Shown in pieces: positions 23,501 to 29,968 of a stretch of DNA of 39,930 nucleotides. A model generated the notes under the pieces. The model was given only the letters and a program-made list of their open reading frames with translations, searched no databases and was not told the origin of the DNA. The stretch lies in NCBI GenBank assembly GCA_021648445.1, contig JAKISU010000010.1, positions 1 through 39,930 of the forward strand. Direction: 5' to 3'. The first letter of the stretch is position 1. The number at the start of each line of letters is the position of its first letter. A program made the translations under genes and the position numbers. Source of the stretch: Flavobacteriaceae bacterium. Its GTDB lineage: Bacteria; Bacteroidota; Bacteroidia; Flavobacteriales; Flavobacteriaceae.

Positions 23501-23835
23501 AATATACTGAAAGAAATGGTGATAGAGGTAGATGGAGTCATGTTGTTGATTTAAAATTTATTCAAGACTTTTCAATAAACGCTTTTGGTAAGAAGCAAAC
23601 GCTTCAATTTACTGCTGATATTTATAACTTTACAAACTTAATTAATAAAGATTGGGGTAAACGTTATTTTACTAGAAATGTTACCATTGTTAATGTTGAA
23701 AATGGTAGAGGGGATATTAATCCTGAATTTAATTTTGATCCAAATAGAACAGTTGTTACTAACCAATTAGATGACAGAGGCATTCAAAGCTCAAGATGGC
23801 AAATGCAAATTGGGTTGAGGTACTTATTTAACTAA
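20593..23835 (+). CDS. Oar-like TonB-dependent receptor
   Basis: 1080 residues. A signal peptide (MKKITKLLMVMLCFVMTSAMYG) is followed by a carboxypeptidase-like beta-sandwich (about 28-115: SSLNGKVLDNNGDPLPGANV and onward). A plug domain follows (about 130-260: FVRLTPQTQITEGNDGFSIS, then YIDGAVNNDVFGLAGSG). A large beta-barrel follows, ending in GLRYLFN. Length, TGGAISAVTRSGNNNFEGS and the barrel style resemble the OmpA-related (Oar) receptors of Bacteroidota. The ligand is unknown; no SusD or DUF4249 partner is adjacent, so it appears to be monocistronic. A strong hairpin terminator is shared with the convergent metalloprotease gene. Confidence 0.88.
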   Translation: MKKITKLLMVMLCFVMTSAMYGQGVTTSSLNGKVLDNNGDPLPGANVVVIHTSSGTKYGSATDFDGLFRISNMRVGGPYTITISYIGFNDFVRSNVSLQLGQTFRVNATMVETANALEEVVITTQTNNIFDGNKTGTGITISQREIATIAAASRSIADFVRLTPQTQITEGNDGFSISISGQNNRFNSIYIDGAVNNDVFGLAGSGTNGGQTGVSPFSIDAIEQFQVNIAPFDVKISGFTGGAISAVTRSGNNNFEGSAYYFTRNESFAGKTPPDLAFGNERTRLGDFSAKTYGVRIGGPIVKDKLFFFVNYERQDEETPQPFNANSYIGDSDAAALTTLRNFVNTTYNYDIGNFDNALRTLVSDKITAKLDWNISDQHKLSLKHTYVQGDNLETRNSSARSLAFSNGSEAFLTKTNTSSLEWSFQGNKISNNLLLGYTQVRDDRDPSGNPFPSVFIGDGLNPFAFQGILFGAEPFSTANLLDQDVFTITNNFQIYKGVHTITIGTHNEFTKIKNLFFPYNYGRYMYNSIDEFITNAPAFRYERGYSLLSSGAGDTSSGAAEFNTKQFGLYFQDEAQVSDNVKISVGVRFDMPIWEDGAVNDDFNNRTIPLLEAEGIDLRGARVGKGLSNRVYLSPRAGFNWNVKGENKTQIRGGIGIFTSRLPFVWPAGTYNNNGITGGFAVIRNSAVFNPDVNNQPVDAVPGTGELGGNVDLFAPNFKLPQVVKYNLVIDQKLPWGVTASADIIYNDNLSAVYYEGLNIRGPVGSLNGADNRPVYSTSAIDRTYQRITLAYNTTKGNSWNTSFTLRKNFTATDKFKVYSLATYSYGDANVIFDATSSQNSSQWRNQQSVNGKNSALPVTRSDFSQGHRVFTNSSFEFNWSDNLKTTLGFFYDGTQGRPFSYIYGSSDRSRLLGDDSRDNALFYVPANASEINLIDLDNGGTIITAAEQWTALDNYIESNEYLRERRGQYTERNGDRGRWSHVVDLKFIQDFSINAFGKKQTLQFTADIYNFTNLINKDWGKRYFTRNVTIVNVENGRGDINPEFNFDPNRTVVTNQLDDRGIQSSRWQMQIGLRYLFN

Positions 23836-23854
23836 TAATTTATTATAAATAAAT

Positions 23855-23881
23855 AAAAAACCCGCAAATTGCGGGTTTTTT
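23855..23881. terminator. Bidirectional terminator between TonB receptor and metalloprotease genes
   Basis: AAAAAACCCGCAA pairs with TTGCGGGTTTTTT around a minimal loop, with an A run on one side and a T run on the other. It serves the converging genes ending at 23835 and 23886. Confidence 0.85.
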
Positions 23882-23885
23882 ATGC

Positions 23886-24989
23886 TTAAAAATTACTAAC
23901 CCATTCTTGATAACAGTCTCCTACAGGATTCCCATAATCATATTCACAATATTCACGAGTTATATCTGTTAGAAAATACCTATTTCCACTTCCACTAGAA
24001 ATAGTTTTTGTATAGTTTGAAGTTGTTGTCTGTCCAGCTGATTGACCTTCCGTGAATAGAGTTTTGATAGAATATTTAACTGTGGCCGGCAAACTTAAAG
24101 GAGTTGTGTAACTACCATTAGTATAAAGTTTTACATAAACATCATCTACTCGTTCAAAAGTATCCGGGTCATAAGAATTGTAAACATTTTCATACTCAAC
24201 TTTTACAGAATATGGGAATAAATATTGTGCAGCTATAATGTCGTAAGTTGAAAAACTGTTCCAAGTAAAAAGTGCAGTGCCTCCATTCATAACAGAATTA
24301 GAATCTCCATTTGGTGTTCCTGGAATTGTGTTAGCACTATATTCATTTTGTGAGTCCCAATTAGTATGTCTTAACCCGATACAATGCCCTAATTCATGAA
24401 CCATATTATACCTTTTACTTCCTTCACTAACATTAATATTAAGAAAATCAAGATTTACAAGCACGGTATTATAGGGGTTGCCATTTGAAGGAAAGCCTGC
24501 TGAAGCAACAACATTATTTGGGAGTGCACCATTATCAGATTTGATTGTTATATCAGCATTAGAGTTAGTTGATAAATTAAAATAAACCGATGAACCAGAA
24601 ATACTATTCCAATCATTAATTGCTGAACTAATTGCTGTTCTCCAATTATCTTGCCCTGAACTTGGCATTGAATTATCTATATAAACAGAAATATTAGTCT
24701 TAGTCAAGTCTAATAAATTACTGTTATTAACGGCTTGTTTAGTAAAGGTATCTGAAATAGCTGGATAGTCTTTTATGTTTTTTGAAAACATTAAATCTCC
24801 TTCAACTAAAAAAAAATCATCATATTCCTTTATCATCTCTCTATCATACCCCATTGCTACTAGCTTTGCAATTACAGGGCTTTGATCTTGATTAAGGGAG
24901 GAATCTTGAGGAATAAACACCTCATCTGTGTTTTGACATGAAAATAAAAACAATACAGAAATAACGAATAAAAGTTTTAAATACTTCAT
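23886..24989 (-). CDS. M57-type zinc metalloprotease lipoprotein (HEIGH family)
   Basis: 367 residues from ATG 24989. MKYLKLLFVISVLFLFSC is a lipoprotein signal with Cys 18; an upstream ATG at 25043 would place 18 extra residues before it and is rejected. The middle of the protein has MVHELGHCIGLRHTNW, a HExxHxxGxxH zinc motif of the metzincin-like type found in peptidase family M57 (dual-action HEIGH metallopeptidases). A Bacteroidota-type TYDIIAAQYLFPYS segment follows where a Met-turn-like region is expected. The C-terminal 110 residues are beta-rich with two Cys near the end. Probably a secreted, surface-anchored protease; substrate unknown. Confidence 0.82.
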   Translation of the reverse strand: MKYLKLLFVISVLFLFSCQNTDEVFIPQDSSLNQDQSPVIAKLVAMGYDREMIKEYDDFFLVEGDLMFSKNIKDYPAISDTFTKQAVNNSNLLDLTKTNISVYIDNSMPSSGQDNWRTAISSAINDWNSISGSSVYFNLSTNSNADITIKSDNGALPNNVVASAGFPSNGNPYNTVLVNLDFLNINVSEGSKRYNMVHELGHCIGLRHTNWDSQNEYSANTIPGTPNGDSNSVMNGGTALFTWNSFSTYDIIAAQYLFPYSVKVEYENVYNSYDPDTFERVDDVYVKLYTNGSYTTPLSLPATVKYSIKTLFTEGQSAGQTTTSNYTKTISSGSGNRYFLTDITREYCEYDYGNPVGDCYQEWVSNF

Positions 24990-25141
24990 AATAATAATGT
25001 TTAGATTAATACTGCTTTTAGTATAAGTGATTAAAGAATACAAAGCAATAGTGAAAATGGGTAATTTTAAAAATACCTAAAAACCATGATTAGCAAGGTT
25101 TAATCTATTATATAACAGTAAATTTTATACATAAAATTCAC

Positions 25142-25149
25142 TACATTTG
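25142..25149 (+). promoter_or_regulatory. Predicted -7 box (TACATTTG) for the small membrane protein
   Basis: Perfect TAnnTTTG, 24 bp before the ATG at 25174. Confidence 0.5.
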
Positions 25150-25173
25150 CTCAAATCAAAATAGCTACATACC

Positions 25174-25602
25174 ATGATAAAAATGATTCACTCTTATTGG
25201 GCATATCTAGCAATATTACTATTAATTATAGCAGTTATAAATGCGATAATTGGCTTAACTCAAAACAAGAAATTTTCAGCTAAAGATTTAAGAATATCTT
25301 TATTTACATTAATAGTTATGCATATTCAACTTTTAATTGGGTTGGGTTGGTATTTTATGTCACCGGCTTATAAAGTGCTAAAAGCAAGTGGAATGGGAGT
25401 AACGATGAAAGATAGCGCATTACGATTATTGGCCGTAGAACACCCTTTAATGATGCTACTTGCCATTATTTTTATTACTATAGGTTGGTCTAAACATAAA
25501 AAACAAACTACTGATAAAGGAAAATTTAAAACCATTACAATCTTTTACGGATTAGCATTGTTATTTGTATTGAGTAGAATTCCTTGGACACAGTGGTTTT
25601 AA
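25174..25602 (+). CDS. Small four-helix membrane protein, cytochrome b-like
   Basis: 142 residues with four hydrophobic segments (about 9-27, 44-64, 89-107 and 122-138). His residues lie in or near the membrane (H6, H50 in VMHIQLLIG, H90 in VEHPLMMLL, and H108 after the third helix). Such conserved His in a four-helix protein suggests haem ligation, and homologues in Flavobacteriia are often labelled cytochrome B, but the function is not established. Translation could begin at ATG 25174 or at the ATG three codons later. It lies alone, convergent with the four-helix-bundle gene. Confidence 0.65.
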   Translation: MIKMIHSYWAYLAILLLIIAVINAIIGLTQNKKFSAKDLRISLFTLIVMHIQLLIGLGWYFMSPAYKVLKASGMGVTMKDSALRLLAVEHPLMMLLAIIFITIGWSKHKKQTTDKGKFKTITIFYGLALLFVLSRIPWTQWF

Positions 25603-25620
25603 TTGATTTAAGAACAACGA

Positions 25621-25998
25621 TTAACGATTTTTGAGGTTTGAATTATTATTTTTTGAAGTTTTTATGCTAGCGACAAAAATTGAGATCAATTGATTGTTTT
25701 CATCCAATGCTTTTTCTAAGTTTTCTTGATTTCCAGAATAAAGATTTGCTCTATTAATAATTTTTAAGCAATTAAAACTTTCTCTCAGTTCTTTAAGGCA
25801 AATACTCATTTTATGAACAAAATCTTTATGAGACTCTGCGCTTCTTGCCTCTCCATAATTTAATGCAGGTGACCCAGAAGACCGAATTAGCTGATTACCG
25901 TAGTAATTAGCTGCATAATTAGTTTTGAGATTATTACAAATACTAATAATAAGAACTGAAAAATCAATTATTCTATCTTCTAAATCATTAGTTTTCAT
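25621..25998 (-). CDS. Four-helix-bundle protein (S23/IVP family)
   Basis: 125 residues, almost entirely helical. DLEDRIIDFSVLIISICNNL, then YGNQLIRSSGSPALNYGEA, HKDFVHKMSICLKELRESF and a fourth helix correspond to the four helices of PF05635, first known from intervening sequences in 23S rRNA genes. In Bacteroidota these genes occur dispersed on chromosomes. They form pentameric bundles; the function is unclear. A second, clearly different paralogue is inside the sdh operon (32913-33290). Confidence 0.8.
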   Translation of the reverse strand: MKTNDLEDRIIDFSVLIISICNNLKTNYAANYYGNQLIRSSGSPALNYGEARSAESHKDFVHKMSICLKELRESFNCLKIINRANLYSGNQENLEKALDENNQLISIFVASIKTSKNNNSNLKNR

Positions 25999-26042
25999 AA
26001 ATCATTCTATTTTAAGTTCTACAATTGTCAATCATTAACCCG

Positions 26043-26058
26043 CCTGCCGGCGTGCAGG
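26043..26058. repeat. GC-rich palindrome CCTGCCGGCGTGCAGG
   Basis: CCTGC and GCAGG arms. Same family as 7977-7996, in the gap between the four-helix-bundle gene and plsC. Confidence 0.55.
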
Positions 26059-26120
26059 TCGTTATTCGTTAATTTTTTTACTAAAAATGATTAATAGATT
26101 ATTCAATAATTAATACAATA

Positions 26121-26912
26121 TTGTATATTAGACTTGTCATTTTATCAAAAAAGAGACATTTACATCAAAAACTAATTTTGAAACTAATTTTACCTTATAT
26201 TTTATCTACTATTTACTATCTGTTTTTTCATTTTGGATTACTTTTTTTTCATGGTTTACAATGGATAGCATATAACTTAACAGGCTATAAAGGACATAAG
26301 TGGGTTGTAGATATGATGAATGGTTATCTGACCAGCTGTTTATATATTTTAGGTACTCGAATTACGTTTATAAATAGACATCAGCTCCCTAAAAATGTGC
26401 CATTAATAATAGTATCTAATCATCAAGGCTTGTACGATATTTCTCCTATTTCTTGGTTTTTTCGAAGGTTTCATCCAAAATTTGTTTCTAAAAAAGAATT
26501 AGGTAAAGGCATTCCAAGTGTTTCATATAACTTAAGACATGGAGGCTCAGTATTGATTGACAGAAAAGATGCCAAGCAATCTATAACAACCATTATAAAT
26601 TTTGGCAAATACATTGAAAAGAATAACTATACTGCTGTAATTTTTCCGGAAGGAACTCGAAGCAAAACGGGTAAACCGAAACCGTTTTCAGCCGCGGGAT
26701 TAAAAGTACTGGCTAAATTTTCTCCATCATCTTATGTTATACCTATGACTATTAATAACTGTTGGAAGTTAGCGAGAAAGGGAAAGTTTCCTTTGGCAAT
26801 TGGACAACATATTACATTTGAAATTCACAAACCAATTAAAGCAACATCGTTAAAGTTTGAAGATTTACTTGAGAAAGTTGAAAATACCATTAAAAATTCT
26901 ATAATTTTGTAA
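26121..26912 (+). CDS. plsC: 1-acyl-sn-glycerol-3-phosphate acyltransferase (PlsC family)
   Basis: Up to 263 residues. PlsC enzymes add the second acyl chain to lysophosphatidic acid at the inner membrane. The hydrophobic N-terminus (ILPYILSTIYYLFFHFGLLF) is followed by the acyltransferase blocks NHQGLYDISPI (catalytic NHxxxxD) and VIFPEGTRSKTGKP, with GGSVLIDRKDAK between them. The start is uncertain: no ATG is available, and the longest frame begins at TTG 26121. A TAGACTTG -7-like box at 26129-26136 favours a later TTG at 26178, giving 244 residues. The downstream acyl-ACP desaturase suggests a joint role in membrane lipid composition. Confidence 0.85.
   Translation: MYIRLVILSKKRHLHQKLILKLILPYILSTIYYLFFHFGLLFFHGLQWIAYNLTGYKGHKWVVDMMNGYLTSCLYILGTRITFINRHQLPKNVPLIIVSNHQGLYDISPISWFFRRFHPKFVSKKELGKGIPSVSYNLRHGGSVLIDRKDAKQSITTIINFGKYIEKNNYTAVIFPEGTRSKTGKPKPFSAAGLKVLAKFSPSSYVIPMTINNCWKLARKGKFPLAIGQHITFEIHKPIKATSLKFEDLLEKVENTIKNSIIL
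26878..26909 (+). promoter_or_regulatory. Predicted promoter of the acyl-ACP desaturase gene
   Basis: TTG at 26878-26880, 21 bp, then TAATTTTG (26902-26909), a perfect TAnnTTTG, all inside the end of plsC. It gives a short leader before ATG 26932. Confidence 0.5.
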
Positions 26913-26931
26913 ACTCATTAAAACAAAAAAG

Positions 26932-27927
26932 ATGTCATTACAAAATATCAGATTAGAGGTTATGCAAACACTTGAAAAAAATATCAACCTGTTTGTAGAT
27001 AAATTCCTTATTAGTCCAGAAAAAATCTGGCAACCGACAGATTTTTTACCCAATTCTCAAAGCGATAATTTTATAGATGAGGTTGAAGAAATAAGAGAAA
27101 TATCTAAAGAATTAGATGATGATTTTTGGGTAGTTTTGGTAGGTGATACTATCACCGAAGAAGCTTTGCCAACCTATGAATCATGGTTGCTTGATGTTGA
27201 AGGTGTTTCGCAACATAATAGCGAAGGAGGCGATAATGGCTGGGCTAAATGGATACGAGCATGGACAGGAGAAGAAAACAGACATGGAGATGTATTGAAT
27301 AAATATTTGTATTTATCCGGTAGAGTAAATATGCGTGAAGTTGAAATTACTACCCAACATTTAATTGCTGATGGCTTTGATATTGGTACCGCTCGTGATC
27401 CTTATAAAAACTTTGTTTACACCAGTTTTCAAGAACTTGCAACCTATATTTCACATAATAATGTAGCAAAAATTGCTAAAGAAAAAGGACATAAATTATT
27501 GGCAAAAATGTCTAAAATTATTGCAGGTGATGAAATGCGTCATCATTTAGCATATGTTGAATTTGTAAGACAGATATTTAACTATGATCCAAGCGAAATG
27601 ATGTTGGCTTTTCAACAGATGATGAAACATAAAATAGTGATGCCTGCGATGCATTTAAGAGAGTCATTTGAAGCCAAAGGAACACTTTTTGACCAATTTT
27701 CAGTAGTAGCACAACGAGCAGGTGTGTATACAGGTTTTGATTACGTAAGTATCATAGAAAAACTAAACAATGCTTGGCAAATTGATAAAATTTCTGGTCT
27801 AACTGCCGAAGCAGAAAAAGCTAGAGATTATTTGATGAAATTGCCTGAGCGGATGTATCGTATTACAGAACGTATAATTATACCTGATACTAAGTTTGAA
27901 TTTAAATGGATGAATCCGATAAGTTAG
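26932..27927 (+). CDS. Acyl-ACP desaturase (stearoyl-ACP Delta-9 type)
   Basis: 331 residues. This soluble di-iron enzyme introduces a double bond into acyl chains bound to acyl-carrier protein. The di-iron ligands are visible: WTGEENRHGDVLNKYL carries the first EENRH motif and IAGDEMRHHLAYVEF the second DEMRH motif, spaced as in plant-type and mycobacterial DesA desaturases. Oxygen and a ferredoxin are the expected partners. It follows plsC by 19 bp with its own promoter, so the two may be co-regulated for control of membrane fluidity (inference). Confidence 0.9.
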   Translation: MSLQNIRLEVMQTLEKNINLFVDKFLISPEKIWQPTDFLPNSQSDNFIDEVEEIREISKELDDDFWVVLVGDTITEEALPTYESWLLDVEGVSQHNSEGGDNGWAKWIRAWTGEENRHGDVLNKYLYLSGRVNMREVEITTQHLIADGFDIGTARDPYKNFVYTSFQELATYISHNNVAKIAKEKGHKLLAKMSKIIAGDEMRHHLAYVEFVRQIFNYDPSEMMLAFQQMMKHKIVMPAMHLRESFEAKGTLFDQFSVVAQRAGVYTGFDYVSIIEKLNNAWQIDKISGLTAEAEKARDYLMKLPERMYRITERIIIPDTKFEFKWMNPIS

Positions 27928-27928
27928 T

Positions 27929-28723
27929 TTACTGTATAATTTTAAAGACATCACCATCATCTAAAAATCGAAATTTTTCTCTACTGTTTTTTATATGAGT
28001 AGCATTTAACGTAATTATTTCTGTGTGCACTTTGTCGGATTGAATGTTAGAAATTTCATTTCCTAAAGTATCAAAAACAGCAGAATTACCTGTATATTCA
28101 TAACCATTAATATCTAAACCAACCCTATTTACTCCAATACAGTAACTCATATTCTCTATGGCTCTGGCTTTTAATAACGTGCTCCAAGCATTAATTCTGG
28201 GTTTTGGCCAATTGGCAACATAAATAAGCAGATCATAATTTTCTACATTTCTTGCCCAAACAGGAAAACGAAGATCATAACATATTAATGGACAAATTTT
28301 CCACCCTTTATAATCAATAATCAGTTTTTTATTTCCTGCTGTATAGACTTTATCTTCACCAGCCAAGGTAAAAGTATGCCGTTTGTCATAAGTTTGAATT
28401 TCACCGTCCCGATTGCTATCGGGAGGAAACACAAAAACCAAGCGATTATAATAGTTGTTATCTTCTTTAATAATTAAACTTCCGGTAATGGCTGTATTTT
28501 TTTGTTTTGCAATGTTTTTAAGCCATAACATTGTTTTGTCTTCCATAGTTTCGGCTACTTCAGCAGGGTTCATTGTAAAACCTGTGCTAAACATTTCCGG
28601 CAATATAATTAAATCTACTGTTGAAGAAATCGCATCAATTTTTTCAAGGAAGTTAATCCTGTTTTGTTCCGGGTTTTCCCAAACTAATTCAGATTGTACG
28701 AGTACTACTTTTAAATCTTGCAT
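27929..28723 (-). CDS. Nitrilase-family omega-amidase (YafV/Nit2-like)
   Basis: 264 residues. Carbon-nitrogen hydrolase fold with the catalytic triad Glu (ILPEMFSTGF), Lys (YDKRHTFTLAGED) and Cys (CPLICYDLRFPVWARN). It is likely to hydrolyse alpha-ketoglutaramate or related omega-amides, as YafV and Nit2 do. It overlaps the upstream methionine aminotransferase gene by 13 bp; such aminotransferases use glutamine and produce the ketoglutaramate that this enzyme would remove. Residues 101-105 (PDSNR) are encoded by the dispersed palindrome at 28407-28424, apparently inserted between VFP and DGE just before the catalytic-Lys segment. Confidence 0.88.
   Translation of the reverse strand: MQDLKVVLVQSELVWENPEQNRINFLEKIDAISSTVDLIILPEMFSTGFTMNPAEVAETMEDKTMLWLKNIAKQKNTAITGSLIIKEDNNYYNRLVFVFPPDSNRDGEIQTYDKRHTFTLAGEDKVYTAGNKKLIIDYKGWKICPLICYDLRFPVWARNVENYDLLIYVANWPKPRINAWSTLLKARAIENMSYCIGVNRVGLDINGYEYTGNSAVFDTLGNEISNIQSDKVHTEIITLNATHIKNSREKFRFLDDGDVFKIIQ
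28407..28424. repeat. Palindrome TCCCGATTGCTATCGGGA inside the omega-amidase gene
   Basis: Arms TCCCGA/TCGGGA. On the coding strand CCC GAT AGC AAT CGG encodes P-D-S-N-R, residues 101-105, the same phase as in ALDH and tilS. Confidence 0.8.
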
Positions 28724-29859
28724 AATATTTCTGCTGCATTTTCTAATGTTTCGTTCTTTTTAGCAAAACAAAAGCGTAGCATTTTTGTGTCTAAGTTATT
28801 GACGTTAAAAACAGATATCGGTATACAGGCTATTTTATTTTCTCTTACTAATCTCATTGCATAATCGATATCACCTTCATCGGTTATTTTACTGTAATCT
28901 AATAATTGAAAATAAGTTCCGCTTGACGGAGTAAATTCAAAACGAGAACTTTCAATGGCGTTTAAAAAGAAATCTCTTTTCTCTTGATAGAATGAGTTTA
29001 ATTCTAGGTAATGATGAGGTTCTTTTAAATATTCAGCCAAAGCTATTTGTATAGGATGATTGGCACAAAACACATTAAATTGATGTGTTTTTCTAAATTC
29101 ATGCATCAATTCTACAGGCGCGGCACAATAACCCATTTTCCAGCCTGTATTATGAAAAGTTTTACCAAAGGAAGCCACAATAAAAGAACGCTCTTTTAAA
29201 TGCGGAAACAAACACAGACTATAATGTTGTATACCATCAAAAAGGATATGTTCATACACTTCATCACTTAACACAATAATATTAGTGTCTTTTACCAAAT
29301 TCTCTAAAGCCAACATATCTTCTTTAGTCCAAGTCGTACCACAAGGATTGTGCGGAGTGTTGATAATAACCATCTTCGTTTTATGAGTAATTAGTTGTTT
29401 CACTTTTTGCCAATCAACTTTATAATGAGGAGCTTCTAATTGTACAAAAACAGGTTTTCCTTTATGTAACTCAATAGCAGGCTCATAACAGTCATAAGCA
29501 GGTTTAAAAATAATGACTTCGTCATCTGCATTAATAAATGTTGAAATAATGGTAAAAATGGCTTGAGTTGCCCCAGCCGTAATGGTTATTTCAGTCTCAG
29601 GATCATAAGTTGTACCATAAAGAGTATCGTATTTTTCAGCAATCCGTTCTCTTAACTGAATAACTCCTTGCATAGGTGAATATTGATTAAATCCGTTTTT
29701 CATAGCATTTGAAACCAATTCGATCAATTTTGGGTCAGATTCAAAATCAGGAAAACCTTGAGATAAATTAATAGCATTGTAATCTTTTGCCATCTTACCC
29801 ATTATAGTAAAAATGGTTGTTTTTACGTTTGGAAGCTTGGAATTGAACTCAATATTCAT
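28711..29859 (-). CDS. Methionine aminotransferase (YbdL-like, PLP-dependent class I/II)
   Basis: 382 residues. AINLSQGFPDFESDPKLIEL, NQYSPMQGVIQLRERIAEKY, NTPHNPCGTTW (Asn contact with PLP) and SFGKTFHNTGWKMGYC with the PLP-binding Lys are those of class I aminotransferases of the YbdL/glutamine transaminase K group. It would transfer the amino group between methionine or aromatic amino acids and a keto acid, possibly with glutamine as donor, in methionine salvage. Its coding region overlaps the omega-amidase by 13 bp, a typical coupling of these two activities. Confidence 0.88.
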   Translation of the reverse strand: MNIEFNSKLPNVKTTIFTIMGKMAKDYNAINLSQGFPDFESDPKLIELVSNAMKNGFNQYSPMQGVIQLRERIAEKYDTLYGTTYDPETEITITAGATQAIFTIISTFINADDEVIIFKPAYDCYEPAIELHKGKPVFVQLEAPHYKVDWQKVKQLITHKTKMVIINTPHNPCGTTWTKEDMLALENLVKDTNIIVLSDEVYEHILFDGIQHYSLCLFPHLKERSFIVASFGKTFHNTGWKMGYCAAPVELMHEFRKTHQFNVFCANHPIQIALAEYLKEPHHYLELNSFYQEKRDFFLNAIESSRFEFTPSSGTYFQLLDYSKITDEGDIDYAMRLVRENKIACIPISVFNVNNLDTKMLRFCFAKKNETLENAAEILCKI

Positions 29860-29942
29860 AGGTAATTAAAATATTAGATAAAGTAACAAAAAATTTCCTC
29901 AAAAAATTTATAAATAAACAATAGGATTAAACAGCTCTTTTC

Positions 29943-29950
29943 TACCTTTG
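29943..29950 (+). promoter_or_regulatory. Predicted -7 box (TACCTTTG) for the S46 peptidase
   Basis: Perfect TAnnTTTG, 18 bp before the ATG at 29969. Confidence 0.5.
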
Positions 29951-29968
29951 AATATTAAATAAACTATC

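Larger units (their letters stand above)
25616..26070. repeat. Short inverted repeats bracketing a four-helix-bundle gene
   Basis: AACGATTAACGA (25616-25627, overlapping the stop codon) is inverted as TCGTTATTCGTT (26059-26070) with one mismatch. A GC-rich palindrome (26043-26058) lies inside the right arm. It could be the footprint of a small mobile unit, but the arms are AT-rich and short. Confidence 0.3.

Noticed and set aside
20593-23835. SusC of a SusC/SusD glycan-uptake locus
   Set aside because: No SusD-like gene follows, and the domain layout and motifs are Oar-like.
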